Source of the DNA: Knoellia sp. p5-6-4
Lineage (GTDB): Bacteria > Actinomycetota > Actinomycetes > Actinomycetales > Dermatophilaceae
NCBI RefSeq assembly: GCF_029222705.1
Contig: NZ_JARGZF010000001.1
Location: forward strand, 616,437-680,436
Length of the DNA stretch: 64,000 nt
Reading direction: 5' to 3'
The notes beneath the pieces were generated by a model. That model did no database searches. It was given only the letters and a program-made list of their open reading frames with translations, and had not been told where the DNA came from. Position 1 is the first letter of the stretch. Every line of letters begins with the position of its first letter. Positions 1-8,882 of the stretch are shown here, in pieces. The position numbers and the translations under genes are program-made.

Positions 1-1470
1 ACCCCGCGCAAGGTCCTCGCGCTCGTCCTCGGCCTCTTCGACGTCGATGACGTGCGCATCGAGGATCCGCGAGCGGACCGACGCGAAGATCGCCGCGCCG
101 ACGACCCCGAGCACCCCCACCACGATCCAGACCGACCAGTCGAGGAAGCGGCGCTCGTAGACCGGTCGCGGCCAGGAGATGTTGAGGAACTCCAGCACCG
201 CCCAGAGGGTGGCGACGACGGTGACGGGCAGCGACATGGCGCCGAGTGAGAACGGGCCCGGGCGCCACCTCCCGCGGAGCTGTACGACCAGGGCACCGAC
301 CAGGGGGAAGAGGAAGGCGAGGTAGAAGCCGCCCGTCGTGAAGTTGACCATCAGTGTGTAGATGTTGCTGGCGACGTTGCTGAGCAGGAACAGCCCGGCC
401 CCGATCACCGTGGTGACCAGAATCGCCGCCGTCGGGATTCGCGCCCCGGTGCTGAGCCGGCCCAGGACGTGCGAGCCGGGGAGCGCGCCGTCGCGGGCGT
501 AGGACCAGATGACCCTTGACGCAGACGTCTGGAGGGCGAGGAAGCTGGCCAGGAAGCCGATGACGAACAGCAGCTCCACCGGCTTGGCGATCCCGGCGCC
601 CAGAGCGCTCGTGAGGGTCTCGTAGACCGGGTCGGCCACGTCGCCGGCCGCGACGGCGTCGAGGTCCGGGATGGCCAGGACGATGGCGAGGCTGGAGTAC
701 ATCACCACGATGGCGATGAAGGTCAGCGAGAAGATCACCGACTTCGGCAGGTTCCTGCGCGGCTCATGCACCTCCTCGGCGATGGCGCCGGCGCTCTCGA
801 AGCCGACGAACGACCACCCGATGAAGGCCACCGCGACCAGGAAGGGACCGGACAGGGACAGGTACCCCGTCGCGGCGTCTCCCCCACCCTGGGTCAGGAC
901 GCTGAGCGAGTTCTCGCGGTGGAAGAGCAGGAGCCAGGTGCCGAGGCCGAGGGAGCCGACCACCTCGGCGATGATGCTGGCGCTCATGAAGATCTTGAGG
1001 GCCTGACGGCCCACGAGGTTGACGGCCGTGCCCAGCAGCAGGATGACCAGGGCGATGGAGGCCCGCTGCGTGCCGCTGGGGGCCTCGACACCGGCGATGT
1101 TCGCGACGAAGCCGGCCGCTCCGAGCGCGACGGTTGCCATGGCGATGACGAGGGTCCACATGTAGGCCCAGCCGGCGAACCAGCCGTACCCCGTGCCGAT
1201 CAGCCTGCGGGACCACTGGTAGATGGAACCCTCGATCGGCCAGCGGGAGACCAGCATCGCGAACACGAAGGCCACGAGCAGCTGGCCCGCGAAGACCAGC
1301 AGGAAGCCCCACCAGAAGCTCGGCCCGGCGGCGGTCAGGGCCAGGCCGAAGATGCCGTAGAGCGCGACGATGGGCGAGATGAAGGCGAACGCGAAGGCGA
1401 ACGAGGACCACAAGGTGAACTCGCGCCGCAGGACGTGGCCCTCGGTGATGTGAACAGGTTCTTGGGACAT
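1..1470 (-). CDS. APC-superfamily amino acid/amine permease (3' end outside window)
   Basis: An integral membrane transporter of the amino acid-polyamine-organocation family. The visible 490 residues start MSQEP and hold about twelve hydrophobic segments, the first at about residues 20-42, with the helix-breaking SPIVAL typical of transmembrane helix 1. The reading frame is still open at base 1, so only the charged C-terminal tail end is missing. The ATG at 1470 is preceded by GGAG at a normal distance. It is divergent from a PucR-type regulator about 170 bases away, which suggests that regulator controls it. Substrate is not readable from sequence; GABA, putrescine or another amine would fit family and neighbours, but this is inference. 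Confidence 0.85.
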   Translation of the reverse strand, partial: MSQEPVHITEGHVLRREFTLWSSFAFAFAFISPIVALYGIFGLALTAAGPSFWWGFLLVFAGQLLVAFVFAMLVSRWPIEGSIYQWSRRLIGTGYGWFAGWAYMWTLVIAMATVALGAAGFVANIAGVEAPSGTQRASIALVILLLGTAVNLVGRQALKIFMSASIIAEVVGSLGLGTWLLLFHRENSLSVLTQGGGDAATGYLSLSGPFLVAVAFIGWSFVGFESAGAIAEEVHEPRRNLPKSVIFSLTFIAIVVMYSSLAIVLAIPDLDAVAAGDVADPVYETLTSALGAGIAKPVELLFVIGFLASFLALQTSASRVIWSYARDGALPGSHVLGRLSTGARIPTAAILVTTVIGAGLFLLSNVASNIYTLMVNFTTGGFYLAFLFPLVGALVVQLRGRWRPGPFSLGAMSLPVTVVATLWAVLEFLNISWPRPVYERRFLDWSVWIVVGVLGVVGAAIFASVRSRILDAHVIDVEEAEDEREDLARG

Positions 1471-1602
1471 CGTTGTCTCCTAGCTCACTCTTGTTGGCTC
1501 CACCATCCCCACGGCACGGGAGCCGCGCAAGGGCGTGGGCGAGAGTCGCTGGAGAGGCACTGTCGAGCGGGCTTGTCGTTGGAGGTTCCTACAAGTGCCA
1601 GC

Positions 1603-1618
1603 GGTCCGGGGCCGGACC
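1603..1618. promoter_or_regulatory. Inverted repeat in permease/PucR divergent region
   Basis: Arms GGTCCGG and CCGGACC are separated by GG. The repeat lies just upstream of the predicted -10 box of the PucR gene and between two divergent genes. It could be an operator for the PucR-type regulator or only a GC-rich hairpin; nothing else in the sequence decides this. Confidence 0.3.
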
Positions 1619-1625
1619 AGCGAAC

Positions 1626-1631
1626 TAGGCT
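1626..1631 (+). promoter_or_regulatory. Predicted -10 box TAGGCT of pucR transcript
   Basis: TAGGCT fits the actinobacterial TAnnnT -10 pattern. Six bases separate it from an ATG at 1638, the same spacing seen at several other starts in this window, so transcription would begin at or next to that ATG and give a leaderless message. Confidence 0.45.
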
Positions 1632-1637
1632 TGCGGC

Positions 1638-1679
1638 ATGGCGAGGAGCACGGTGCCGACGGGCAGCACCGATGACTGA
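1638..1679 (+). CDS. Possible 13-codon leader ORF overlapping pucR start
   Basis: An ATG six bases after a TAGGCT -10 box opens a frame for [13 protein letters not shown], whose TGA (1677-1679) lies in the overlap with the ATG (1672) of the PucR-type gene. If the message is leaderless at 1638, ribosomes would translate this peptide and could restart on pucR. The arrangement suggests translational coupling; there is no homology evidence because the peptide is too short. Confidence 0.35.
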   Translation: MARSTVPTGSTDD

Positions 1680-3120
1680 CGCGTCAGCGGTCGCTACCTC
1701 GGGCGACAGCGGGCCGACGCTGCGGGAGCTGTTGGCCGTCGACGCCCTGAGGCTGCGCATTCACACGTCGCCAGAGGCGGCGCTGGGCCGGGCGGTCAGG
1801 TGGGCGCACAGCACCGAGCTGCCCGACCCCTCCGCCTACCTGCGTGGCGGCGAGCTGGTCTGCACGGTCGGCACAACGCTCACCGGTGTCGAGAGTTGTG
1901 CCCGGTTCGTCGACTCCGTCGTGGCCGCTGGGGCAGTGGGCATCTGCTTCGGCACTGGCGACGTCCACGACGACGTACCCCAGGCTCTCGTCGAGGCGTG
2001 CCGCGCGGCGGGGCTGCCGCTGCTCGTGGCGCCCCGCGGGGCGCGGTTCAGTGCCATCGGCGAATACCTCACCAGCCGCAGGGTGGAGGCGGAGACAGCG
2101 CACCTGCGAGCCCGCGACGAGCTGGTGCCACGACTGCTGGCCGGCCTGCGTGCTCACGCGCCCGTCGTCGACCTCCTCGAGGAAGCGGCCCAGCTCGTGG
2201 GTGGGCGCCTCGAGCTGCGCCTCCACGGCCGGACGATGGCGGCCGCGGGCGCGGAGCCGACCGCGGGCGACCTGGCGACCGACGACCTGCCGACCGACGA
2301 CCTGTCGACCATGACGGCCAGTGTGGGCGGCGGCGAGCTCGTGTGGACCGGCCTGCGCGAGCGCCCTGACCCCACGCTGGTCGAGCAGCTGTCACGCGTC
2401 GTCGAGGTGGCCCTCAGCGAGCGCGATGTGGAGGCTGCCCTGGAGAGGGAGCGCATCGGCCAGCTCCTCCTCCTGGTGCAGCAGCGGCTGCTCAACCCGA
2501 CGGCTCTCGCGCCCTTCCTGGAGCGGGCTGGCCTGGGCTCCGCCGACATCGTCCTATCGTGCTGGCCGGGCGGGGCCGCCAGTCTGCTGACCCGGCGGCT
2601 GGCGCCCGCGCTGATCGGAGAGGCGCCCGGCGTCAGCCTGGTCGTGACGGGCGGGACCGAGCAGGTGACCGCCGCAGCGAGGGAGCTCGGCCTCGCCTGC
2701 GGATATGGCAGTCCCGTGGCGCTGGGCCACCTGTCGCAGGGCGTGTCACAGGCCAGGGCGGCGCTGGAGCTGGCGTCCAGCCAGGGCGGTGTCGTCGGCC
2801 CCTCCGGGCTGCTGAGCCTGGAGGGCCTGCTGGAACAACAGCCCGCTGCCCGCCTCGAGCCGTTCGTCGACCAGCTGGTGGCACCCCTGCTCGCGTCGGA
2901 CACCGACCGCGGGACCGAGCACATGTCCACCCTGCGCTCCTTCCTCGCCACCAACGGCTCCCTCCAGGCCACCGCCCGCGAGCAGTACCTCCACGTGAAC
3001 ACCGTCCGCCACCGCCTGGCGCGGATCAGGGACCTGACCGGTCGCGACCCGCTCGTGTTCGCCGACCGGGTGGCCCTGGCGATCGCGCTCTGGGCCTACG
3101 ACCGGCGCGACCCCGCATGA
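1672..3120 (+). CDS. PucR family transcriptional regulator
   Basis: A 482-residue DNA-binding regulator. The N-terminal PucR (purine-catabolism type) ligand-sensing domain covers about residues 15-145. A divergent middle region follows, and the C-terminal helix-turn-helix of the PucR/CdaR type lies at about residues 420-475 around [13 protein letters not shown], the most conserved part of the family. The ATG at 1672 starts the first conserved segment and overlaps a possible leader peptide. It is divergent from an amino acid permease, so it probably senses the permease substrate or a derivative. PucR-type regulators act on purine, amino acid or GABA use in other actinobacteria; which one applies here cannot be read. 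Confidence 0.85.
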   Translation: MTDASAVATSGDSGPTLRELLAVDALRLRIHTSPEAALGRAVRWAHSTELPDPSAYLRGGELVCTVGTTLTGVESCARFVDSVVAAGAVGICFGTGDVHDDVPQALVEACRAAGLPLLVAPRGARFSAIGEYLTSRRVEAETAHLRARDELVPRLLAGLRAHAPVVDLLEEAAQLVGGRLELRLHGRTMAAAGAEPTAGDLATDDLPTDDLSTMTASVGGGELVWTGLRERPDPTLVEQLSRVVEVALSERDVEAALERERIGQLLLLVQQRLLNPTALAPFLERAGLGSADIVLSCWPGGAASLLTRRLAPALIGEAPGVSLVVTGGTEQVTAAARELGLACGYGSPVALGHLSQGVSQARAALELASSQGGVVGPSGLLSLEGLLEQQPAARLEPFVDQLVAPLLASDTDRGTEHMSTLRSFLATNGSLQATAREQYLHVNTVRHRLARIRDLTGRDPLVFADRVALAIALWAYDRRDPA

Positions 3121-3125
3121 CCCGA

Positions 3126-3155
3126 CCGCGGGGCGGGCACCGGCCCGCCCCGCGG
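3126..3155 (+). terminator. Perfect 13-bp hairpin after pucR
   Basis: Arms CCGCGGGGCGGGC (3126-3138) and GCCCGCCCCGCGG (3143-3155) are perfectly complementary around a 4-base loop, five bases after the pucR stop. No T-run follows, as is usual for actinobacterial terminators. The right arm runs directly into a CGGCATAC octamer and the -10 box of the next gene. Confidence 0.7.
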
Positions 3156-3157
3156 CA

Positions 3158-3163
3158 TACGGT
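3158..3163 (+). promoter_or_regulatory. Predicted -10 box TACGGT, leaderless start at 3171
   Basis: TACGGT is followed by seven bases and then the ATG at 3171; no Shine-Dalgarno sequence is present. Its first bases are part of the CGGCATAC octamer at 3153. The 12-mer GGCATACGGTGG here recurs at 5956. Confidence 0.5.
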
Positions 3164-3170
3164 GGAACGC

Positions 3171-5171
3171 ATGGCCAACCGTCTGGCGACGTCCACCTCC
3201 CCCTACCTGCTCCAGCACGCCGACAACCCGGTCGACTGGTGGGAGTGGTGCCCGGCGGCCTTCGAGGAGGCCCGGCGGCGCGACGTGCCCGTGCTGCTCT
3301 CGGTGGGGTATGCCGCGTGCCACTGGTGCCACGTCATGGCGCACCAGTCGTTCGAGGACGAGGGTGTCGCCGAGGTCCTCAACCGCGACTTCGTGTCGGT
3401 GAAGGTCGACCGCGAGGAGCGGCCCGACATCGACGCCGTCTACATGCAGGCCACCACGGCGCTCACCGGTCAGGGCGGCTGGCCGATGACCTGCTTCCTC
3501 ACCCCGGACGGCGAACCGTTCTACTGCGGCACCTACTTCCCCCGCGACCACTTCCTCCAGCTGCTCCAGGCGGTCCACGAGACGTGGCGAGGCCAGCGGG
3601 ACCGGGTGCTCGAGACCAGCGGCTCGATCGTGGCCCGCCTGCGCGAGATGGGCGGGCCACTGCCCGCCCGGCCGGTCGGCGAGGACGTGCTCGCGAGCGC
3701 CGTCGCGCGGCTGCTGGGGCAGTTCGACGACGAGCGTGGCGGTTTCGGTGGCGCCCCCAAGTTCCCGCCGTCGATGGTGCTGGAGTTCCTGCTGCGCCAC
3801 CACGGTCGCACCGGCTCGCGCGACGCCCTCTACATGGCCGAGCGGACCTGCGAGGCGATGGCGCGCGGCGGGATGTACGACCAGCTCGGCGGCGGCTTCG
3901 CGCGGTACGCGGTCGACGCCGACTGGGTCGTCCCCCACTTCGAGAAGATGCTCTACGACAACGCCCAGCTGCTGCGGGTCTACGCGCACCTGCACCGCAC
4001 GACCGGTTCGCCGCTCGCCCGGCGCGTGGCGCTCGAGACCGCCGAGTTCCTGTTGCGCGACCTGCGGACCGGGCACGGCGCGTTCGCCTCGGCGCTCGAT
4101 GCCGACACCGACGGCGTGGAGGGCCTGACCTACGCGTGGACGCCCGCGCAGCTCGTCGAGGTGCTCGGACCCGACGACGGGCGTCGCGCCGCCGAACTGC
4201 TGGGTGTCACCGACCGCGGCACCTTCGAGCACGGCACCTCGACCCTGCAGCTGCGGCGCGACCCGGACGACCCCGACTGGTGGCGGCACACCCGCGAGCG
4301 CCTGCTGAGGGTGCGCCAGGAGCGCCCGCAGCCGGCCCGCGACGACAAGGTGGTCACCGGGTGGAACGGGCTGGCCGTCGCCGGCCTCAGCGACGCCGGC
4401 GTGCTGCTCGACGAGCCCGCTCTCGTCGAGGCGGCCGGGGCGTGCGCCGACCACGTGGTGGGCACCCACCTGGTGGACGGCCGCCTGCGCAGGGCGTCGC
4501 GCGACGGGGCGGTCGGCGCTGCGGCCGGTGTGCTCGACGACTACGGCAACCTCGCCGAGGGGCTGCTCGCCCTCCACCAGGCCACGGCCGACCCGCGCTG
4601 GCTCGAGGTCGCCGGAAGCCTGCTCGACACCGCGCGGTCGCGGTTCGGCGACGGCAGCGGCGGCTTCCACGACACCGCCGACGACGCCGAGGCCCTGTTC
4701 ACCCGGCCGCGCGGCCAGGGAGACAACGCCGAGCCCTCGGGCCAGTCCGCGATGGCGGGCGCCCTGCTCTCCTACTCGGCCCTCAGTGGCAGCCCGGAGC
4801 ACCGAGCCGCCGCCGACGCCGCCTTGGCCGCGTCGGGGCTGGTCGCCTCACGCGACCCGCGGTTCGCCGGCTGGACGCTGGCGGCCGCCGAGGCCGCGGC
4901 GGCGGGTCCCCTGCAGGTCGCCGTCGCCCACTCCCGGGCCCAGACGGAGCAGGCGCAGCCGCTGGTCGAGCAGGTGCGGCGCTCCCTCTCCCCCGGGCTG
5001 GTCCTCGCCCACGGCGAGCCGGGCACCCCCGGCATACCGCTGCTCGAGGGGCGGCCGCTCGTCGACGGCCGCCCGACGGCCTACGTGTGCCGCGGCTTCG
5101 TGTGCGACGCCCCGGTCACCAGCGCGGAGGCACTGGAGGCGGCACTGGCGAGCGCCACGCAGGCGCCCTAG
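3171..5171 (+). CDS. Thioredoxin domain-containing DUF255 (YyaL/SPATA20-type) protein
   Basis: A 666-residue cytoplasmic protein. The N-terminal DUF255 thioredoxin fold (about residues 1-165) carries the family core with [14 protein letters not shown] near the start and the redox-type motif CHWCHVM at about residues 54-60. The rest is an alpha/alpha barrel resembling N-acylglucosamine 2-epimerase-like folds, with [10 protein letters not shown] and DADTDGVEG. Length matches the family (about 650-700). The molecular function of the family is unknown; a redox or glycan-related role is only suggested by the folds. It has its own predicted leaderless promoter and overlaps the 3' end of the convergent downstream gene by four bases. 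Confidence 0.9.
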   Translation: MANRLATSTSPYLLQHADNPVDWWEWCPAAFEEARRRDVPVLLSVGYAACHWCHVMAHQSFEDEGVAEVLNRDFVSVKVDREERPDIDAVYMQATTALTGQGGWPMTCFLTPDGEPFYCGTYFPRDHFLQLLQAVHETWRGQRDRVLETSGSIVARLREMGGPLPARPVGEDVLASAVARLLGQFDDERGGFGGAPKFPPSMVLEFLLRHHGRTGSRDALYMAERTCEAMARGGMYDQLGGGFARYAVDADWVVPHFEKMLYDNAQLLRVYAHLHRTTGSPLARRVALETAEFLLRDLRTGHGAFASALDADTDGVEGLTYAWTPAQLVEVLGPDDGRRAAELLGVTDRGTFEHGTSTLQLRRDPDDPDWWRHTRERLLRVRQERPQPARDDKVVTGWNGLAVAGLSDAGVLLDEPALVEAAGACADHVVGTHLVDGRLRRASRDGAVGAAAGVLDDYGNLAEGLLALHQATADPRWLEVAGSLLDTARSRFGDGSGGFHDTADDAEALFTRPRGQGDNAEPSGQSAMAGALLSYSALSGSPEHRAAADAALAASGLVASRDPRFAGWTLAAAEAAAAGPLQVAVAHSRAQTEQAQPLVEQVRRSLSPGLVLAHGEPGTPGIPLLEGRPLVDGRPTAYVCRGFVCDAPVTSAEALEAALASATQAP

Positions 5172-5785
5172 GCGGCGACGAGGTCGACGACCTGCTCGCG
5201 TGTCCAGTGGGGCCAGACCCCGGGGCAGTCGAGCAGGTAGTCCACCAGCGCGTCGTCGGCGTGCTCGTGGGCCTCCCGCAGCCCCTTGGCCACCATCGTC
5301 AGGTAGGGCTCCGACGGCGGGTTGTGCGGCAGCTCCGCGCTCTCGGGATTGGTGAACGTCAGCACCGGGTGCCCCTCGAGCTCCCCCACCAGGTGCAGCG
5401 ACTCGTAGCGGCCGGGGCCCAGGCTGTGCTGGCGCTCCTCGAGCACCGTGCTGAGGTCGAGGTCCTGCCCCGGGTCACGGTGCATCTCCTGGGCAGCGAC
5501 GTCGGCGAACTGGCTCTCCGTGATGAGGTAGGCCCGCGCGAGTGCCTGGCTGGGCGAGCTGGCGTCGTAGAAGGCCACGCCACCGTCCCACGTCGGCGAG
5601 TGCCAGCCGAAGAAGACCTGGCCGGGCAGCTCGAGGGCGGTGTCCCCCAGGGGATGGGACCGGTCCCGGGCGCCAGGGTACGTCCGGGCCGCGCCCTCAG
5701 GACGACCGCCCCTCAGGTAGCAGAGGAAGCGGTCGCGGGAGAGGTTCGAGCCATAGCTGGCGTACCAGACGTGCACCCGCCCCAC
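5168..5785 (-). CDS. Gamma-glutamylcyclotransferase-like (GGCT/AIG2 fold) protein
   Basis: A 205-residue protein whose N-terminus has WYASYGSNL, the signature loop that binds substrate in gamma-glutamylcyclotransferase-like folds. The rest is less typical. I see GGVAFYD (about residue 68) but no securely assigned catalytic glutamate, so enzymatic activity is uncertain. The start is a GTG at 5785, chosen because the motif sits only a few residues in. Transcribed towards the DUF255 gene, with stop codons overlapping at CTAG. The divergent region upstream contains a perfect 16-base palindrome. Confidence 0.65.
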   Translation of the reverse strand: MGRVHVWYASYGSNLSRDRFLCYLRGGRPEGAARTYPGARDRSHPLGDTALELPGQVFFGWHSPTWDGGVAFYDASSPSQALARAYLITESQFADVAAQEMHRDPGQDLDLSTVLEERQHSLGPGRYESLHLVGELEGHPVLTFTNPESAELPHNPPSEPYLTMVAKGLREAHEHADDALVDYLLDCPGVWPHWTREQVVDLVAA

Positions 5786-5850
5786 TGTGCCAAATGGGCA
5801 CCCCGTAGTTCCAGTGGGCCATCGACAGATGGTCCTCTCTGGCCAAGATT

Positions 5851-5866
5851 TCGTCCTATAGGACGA
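5851..5866. promoter_or_regulatory. Perfect 16-base palindrome (operator candidate)
   Basis: TCGTCCTATAGGACGA is its own reverse complement and is markedly AT-richer in its centre than the surroundings. It lies between the divergent GGCT-like and TPM-domain genes, where an operator for either would be expected. I do not recognise the regulator; dimeric TetR, GntR or MarR types use sites of this kind. Confidence 0.5.
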
Positions 5867-5992
5867 GGCAGCGGTATGCCGGGTCGGCCGCTTCCAGCGC
5901 GGCGCGCCCCTGCTCCGGGTCGTCCCGCCACTTTCGGGGCGCGGGCCCGCCGACCGGCATACGGTGGTCGCACGGCGACGCGGGGAGACGGT

Positions 5993-8062
5993 GTGGACGC
6001 CAGAAGGTCACGACAGCTGCGGGTGATGGCCGCCTGTGCGCTCGCGGCCGCCTGCCTCGGGGCCGCGCCGGCGCCGACGCAGGCCGTCTCGGACGTGGTG
6101 GTGTCGGTGCCGGCGGGCGCGGGGGCACACGGCTGGCACGCCGACGCGCCGTTCAACGTCACGGAGCAGATCACGGACCGCGCCGGCGTGCTGACCGGCG
6201 AGGTCGACGCGCTTCAGGTGGAGCTCGACGCCCTGCGCTCCGAGCACAACCTGCAGCTCTACGTCGTCTACGTGAAGAGCTTCGACGGCACGAGCCCGCA
6301 GACCTGGACCGAGCAGACCTTCGAGCGCTCCGGGCTGGGCGGCAACGACGTGCTGATGGCCGTCGCCGTGGACGACCGCCGCTACGCCACCTGGACCACG
6401 GAGGAGTCCGGACTGACGCCCGAGGAGGACAGCGCGGTCCGCTCCGACTACATCGAGCCCCGGCTGGCCGAGGACGACTGGGCCGGCGCCGTGCGTGCCG
6501 CCGCAGACGGCTACGGCAAGGCTGCCGCCGGCGAGCTGTCCGGGGACGGCGGTTCGGCCGGCGGGGGCTCAGGTGGTGGCCTGTCCCCATGGCTGCTGCT
6601 CCTTCCCGCTGGCGCGGTGGGGGCGTATGCCGTCGCGAGACGCCGCTCGCGTCGCCGGGGCCAGCCCGGGGCCTGGCCGCCGGGACAGGGGCCGCAGCAT
6701 CCGCCCGTGCCGACCGAGGAGCTGCGCCGGCGGGCCGCCGCGGCCCTGGTCGAGGTCGACGACGCGATCCGCTCCTCGGCCGACGAGCTGTCCTTCGCCG
6801 AGGCGCAGTTCGGCGTGCAGGCGACCCGCCCGTTCAAGGAGGCGCTGGAGAGTGCTCGGGCCAGTGCCGCCGAGGCGTTTCGGCTCCAGCGCGAGCTGCA
6901 GGACCAGGAGTCTGCCGGCCAGGTGGACGAGGTGACCGTTCGCTCCCGGCTCGAGCAGATCATCGAGCTGGCCGGCGGCGCGGACCAGCGGCTCGACGCC
7001 CAGGAGGCCGAGTTCACCCGCCTGCGGAACCTCCAGGCCACGATCCCCCAGTTCCTGGCCGAGCTGCGGGTTCGCCTGGGTGAGGTGCGGCGACGCGTAC
7101 CCGTGGCCGAGCAGGAGCTGGCCGGCCTGTCGGCACAGTACCTGCCCGAAGCGCTGCGGACGGTCGCGGGCAACGTCACCCAGGCCACGCAGCTGCTCGA
7201 CTCGGCCGAGGACTTCGTCGAGACCGGCGAGGAGAATCTGCGCGAGCGCGACGACCGTCCTGCCGCGGTGGCCGCGGGCCGCGCGGCGGAGGAGGCAGTC
7301 GGCCAGGCCGACCGGCTGCTGACGTCGGTCGGCAACGCTCGCCAAGAGCTCGCGACCGCTGCCACCCGGCTCGATGCCGCCCTGGCGTCCATCTCCTCCG
7401 ACGTCGCCGACGCCGAGCGGCTCGGCGCCGACGACCAGCTCACGCGCACGGCCCTGGCCGCGGCCCGCGAGGCCATCTCCCGGGGCACGGCAGCCCGGGA
7501 GGGCGGCGACCCGCTCGAGGCGCTTCGGGTGCTCGGCCGGGCCGAGAGGGACCTCGACAACGCCCTGTCCCGCTACCGGGAGGCCGAGCAGCAGCGTCAG
7601 CGCAGCCGTCAGCTCCTCGACCAGCGGATGGCTCAGGTGCGCGCCCGGATCGCCAGCATCGACGAGTGGATCCAGAGCCGTCGCGGCGCCGTGGGGAACC
7701 GTGCCCGGATGCACATCGCCAACGCCTTGCGCCTCTGTGACGAGGCCGCGGCCCGGGCCGACGACGACCCCCAGCAGGCCGGCGCGCTGCTGAACCAGGC
7801 CGAGGCCGAGGGCGAGGAAGCCCTGCGTTCGGCCCAGGACGACGTGGACTCGTGGGGCCCGCCCGGCGGCAACACGTGGGGCACCCCGACCGGTGGTGGA
7901 CGCCGGGGCCTGGACCCGACCTCTCTGATCCTCGGGGGCATCCTCAGCGGCGGTTTCGGCGGCGGCTGGGGCGGTGGCCGAGGAGGCGGCTGGGGCGGCT
8001 CGCAGGGCGGCTTCGGAGGGGGCGGCGGTGGCGGTGGCTTCGGCGGGGGTGGTGGCTTCTGA
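5993..8062 (+). CDS. TPM-domain membrane protein with coiled coil and glycine-rich tail
   Basis: A 689-residue envelope protein. GTG at 5993 follows GGGGAGA and opens a signal peptide (residues about 1-31, ending near QAVSD). A TPM domain (TLP18.3/Psb32/MOLO-1) spans about residues 55-180, with FNVTEQITDRAGVLT at its start and LQLYVVYVKSFDG. A Gly/Ser linker precedes a transmembrane helix near residues 198-215. A long Ala/Glu/Arg-rich alpha-helical region (about 240-620) probably forms coiled coils in the cytoplasm, and the last ~45 residues are Gly/Trp/Phe-rich. TPM proteins are implicated in photosystem repair or membrane stress. The PspA homologue 78 bases downstream suggests shared membrane-stress work. 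Confidence 0.88.
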   Translation: MDARRSRQLRVMAACALAAACLGAAPAPTQAVSDVVVSVPAGAGAHGWHADAPFNVTEQITDRAGVLTGEVDALQVELDALRSEHNLQLYVVYVKSFDGTSPQTWTEQTFERSGLGGNDVLMAVAVDDRRYATWTTEESGLTPEEDSAVRSDYIEPRLAEDDWAGAVRAAADGYGKAAAGELSGDGGSAGGGSGGGLSPWLLLLPAGAVGAYAVARRRSRRRGQPGAWPPGQGPQHPPVPTEELRRRAAAALVEVDDAIRSSADELSFAEAQFGVQATRPFKEALESARASAAEAFRLQRELQDQESAGQVDEVTVRSRLEQIIELAGGADQRLDAQEAEFTRLRNLQATIPQFLAELRVRLGEVRRRVPVAEQELAGLSAQYLPEALRTVAGNVTQATQLLDSAEDFVETGEENLRERDDRPAAVAAGRAAEEAVGQADRLLTSVGNARQELATAATRLDAALASISSDVADAERLGADDQLTRTALAAAREAISRGTAAREGGDPLEALRVLGRAERDLDNALSRYREAEQQRQRSRQLLDQRMAQVRARIASIDEWIQSRRGAVGNRARMHIANALRLCDEAAARADDDPQQAGALLNQAEAEGEEALRSAQDDVDSWGPPGGNTWGTPTGGGRRGLDPTSLILGGILSGGFGGGWGGGRGGGWGGSQGGFGGGGGGGGFGGGGGF

Positions 8063-8140
8063 GGACCGGACCACCCGAACGAAACGACCAGCTCACGATC
8101 AGCAGGACAGACACGGCGGAGACGCCGGGAGGAGAAGCAG

Positions 8141-8863
8141 ATGACCCAGAAGACCAGCATCCTCGGACGCATCAGCCAGCTGGCCAAGGCCAACATCAAC
8201 GCGTTGATCGACCGGGCCGAGGACCCAGAGAAGATGATCAACCAGCTCGTCACCGACTTCACCAACTCGATCGCCGAGGCGGAGGAGGCCGTTGCCCAGA
8301 CCATCGCCAACACCCGTATGGCCGAGCAGGACCTGCAGATCGACAAGGACGCCGCGCGCGAGTGGGGCCACAAGGCCGCTGCCGCTTCGGCGAAGGCCGA
8401 CGAGCTGCGCGCCGCGAGCGACACTGCCGGCGCCGACAAGTTCGACAACCTCGCCAAGGTGGCCCTGTCGCGACAGATCGGCTACGAGCGCGAGGTCAAG
8501 GAGGGCGAGCCGCGCATCGCCCAGATGAACGCGACGGTCGACCAGCTCAAGGCCGGCCTGACGACCATGCGCACCAAGCTCGAGGACCTGCAGAACCGGA
8601 GGTCCCAGCTCGTCGCCCGGGCCCGGGCTGCGGAGGCCCAGGCGCAGGTGCAGGAGTCGATGGGGGCCATCGACGTCATGGACCCGACGAGCGAGCTGTC
8701 GCGCTTCGAGGACAAGATCCGCACGCAGGAGGCGATGGTGCAGGGCCGCGCCGAGGCCCGCGCCACGACGCTCGAGGACCAGTTCGCCGAGCTCGAGGAC
8801 CACGGCGACGACGCCGAGGTCGAGGCCCGGCTCGCCGCCCTCAAGGGCGGGGCCGGCGGATGA
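8141..8863 (+). CDS. PspA/IM30 family membrane-stress protein
   Basis: A 240-residue, almost entirely alpha-helical coiled-coil protein of the PspA/IM30/Vipp1 family. The typical start (ILGRISQLAKANINALIDRAEDP) is an amphipathic helix that binds stressed membranes, followed by long heptad-rich helices. These proteins polymerise on the inner face of the membrane and limit leakage. ATG at 8141 is preceded by GGAGGAGAAG. It follows the TPM-domain gene in the same direction and is probably co-transcribed with it. Length is normal for actinobacterial members. Confidence 0.92.
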   Translation: MTQKTSILGRISQLAKANINALIDRAEDPEKMINQLVTDFTNSIAEAEEAVAQTIANTRMAEQDLQIDKDAAREWGHKAAAASAKADELRAASDTAGADKFDNLAKVALSRQIGYEREVKEGEPRIAQMNATVDQLKAGLTTMRTKLEDLQNRRSQLVARARAAEAQAQVQESMGAIDVMDPTSELSRFEDKIRTQEAMVQGRAEARATTLEDQFAELEDHGDDAEVEARLAALKGGAGG

Positions 8864-8882
8864 GTCACGAGCGCGGCAGCGC

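Noticed and set aside
3239-8062. A single long open frame linking the DUF255 region to the TPM protein
   Set aside because: The first part is an out-of-frame reading of the DUF255 gene; the real TPM gene has its own ribosome binding site, GTG start and signal peptide at 5993.
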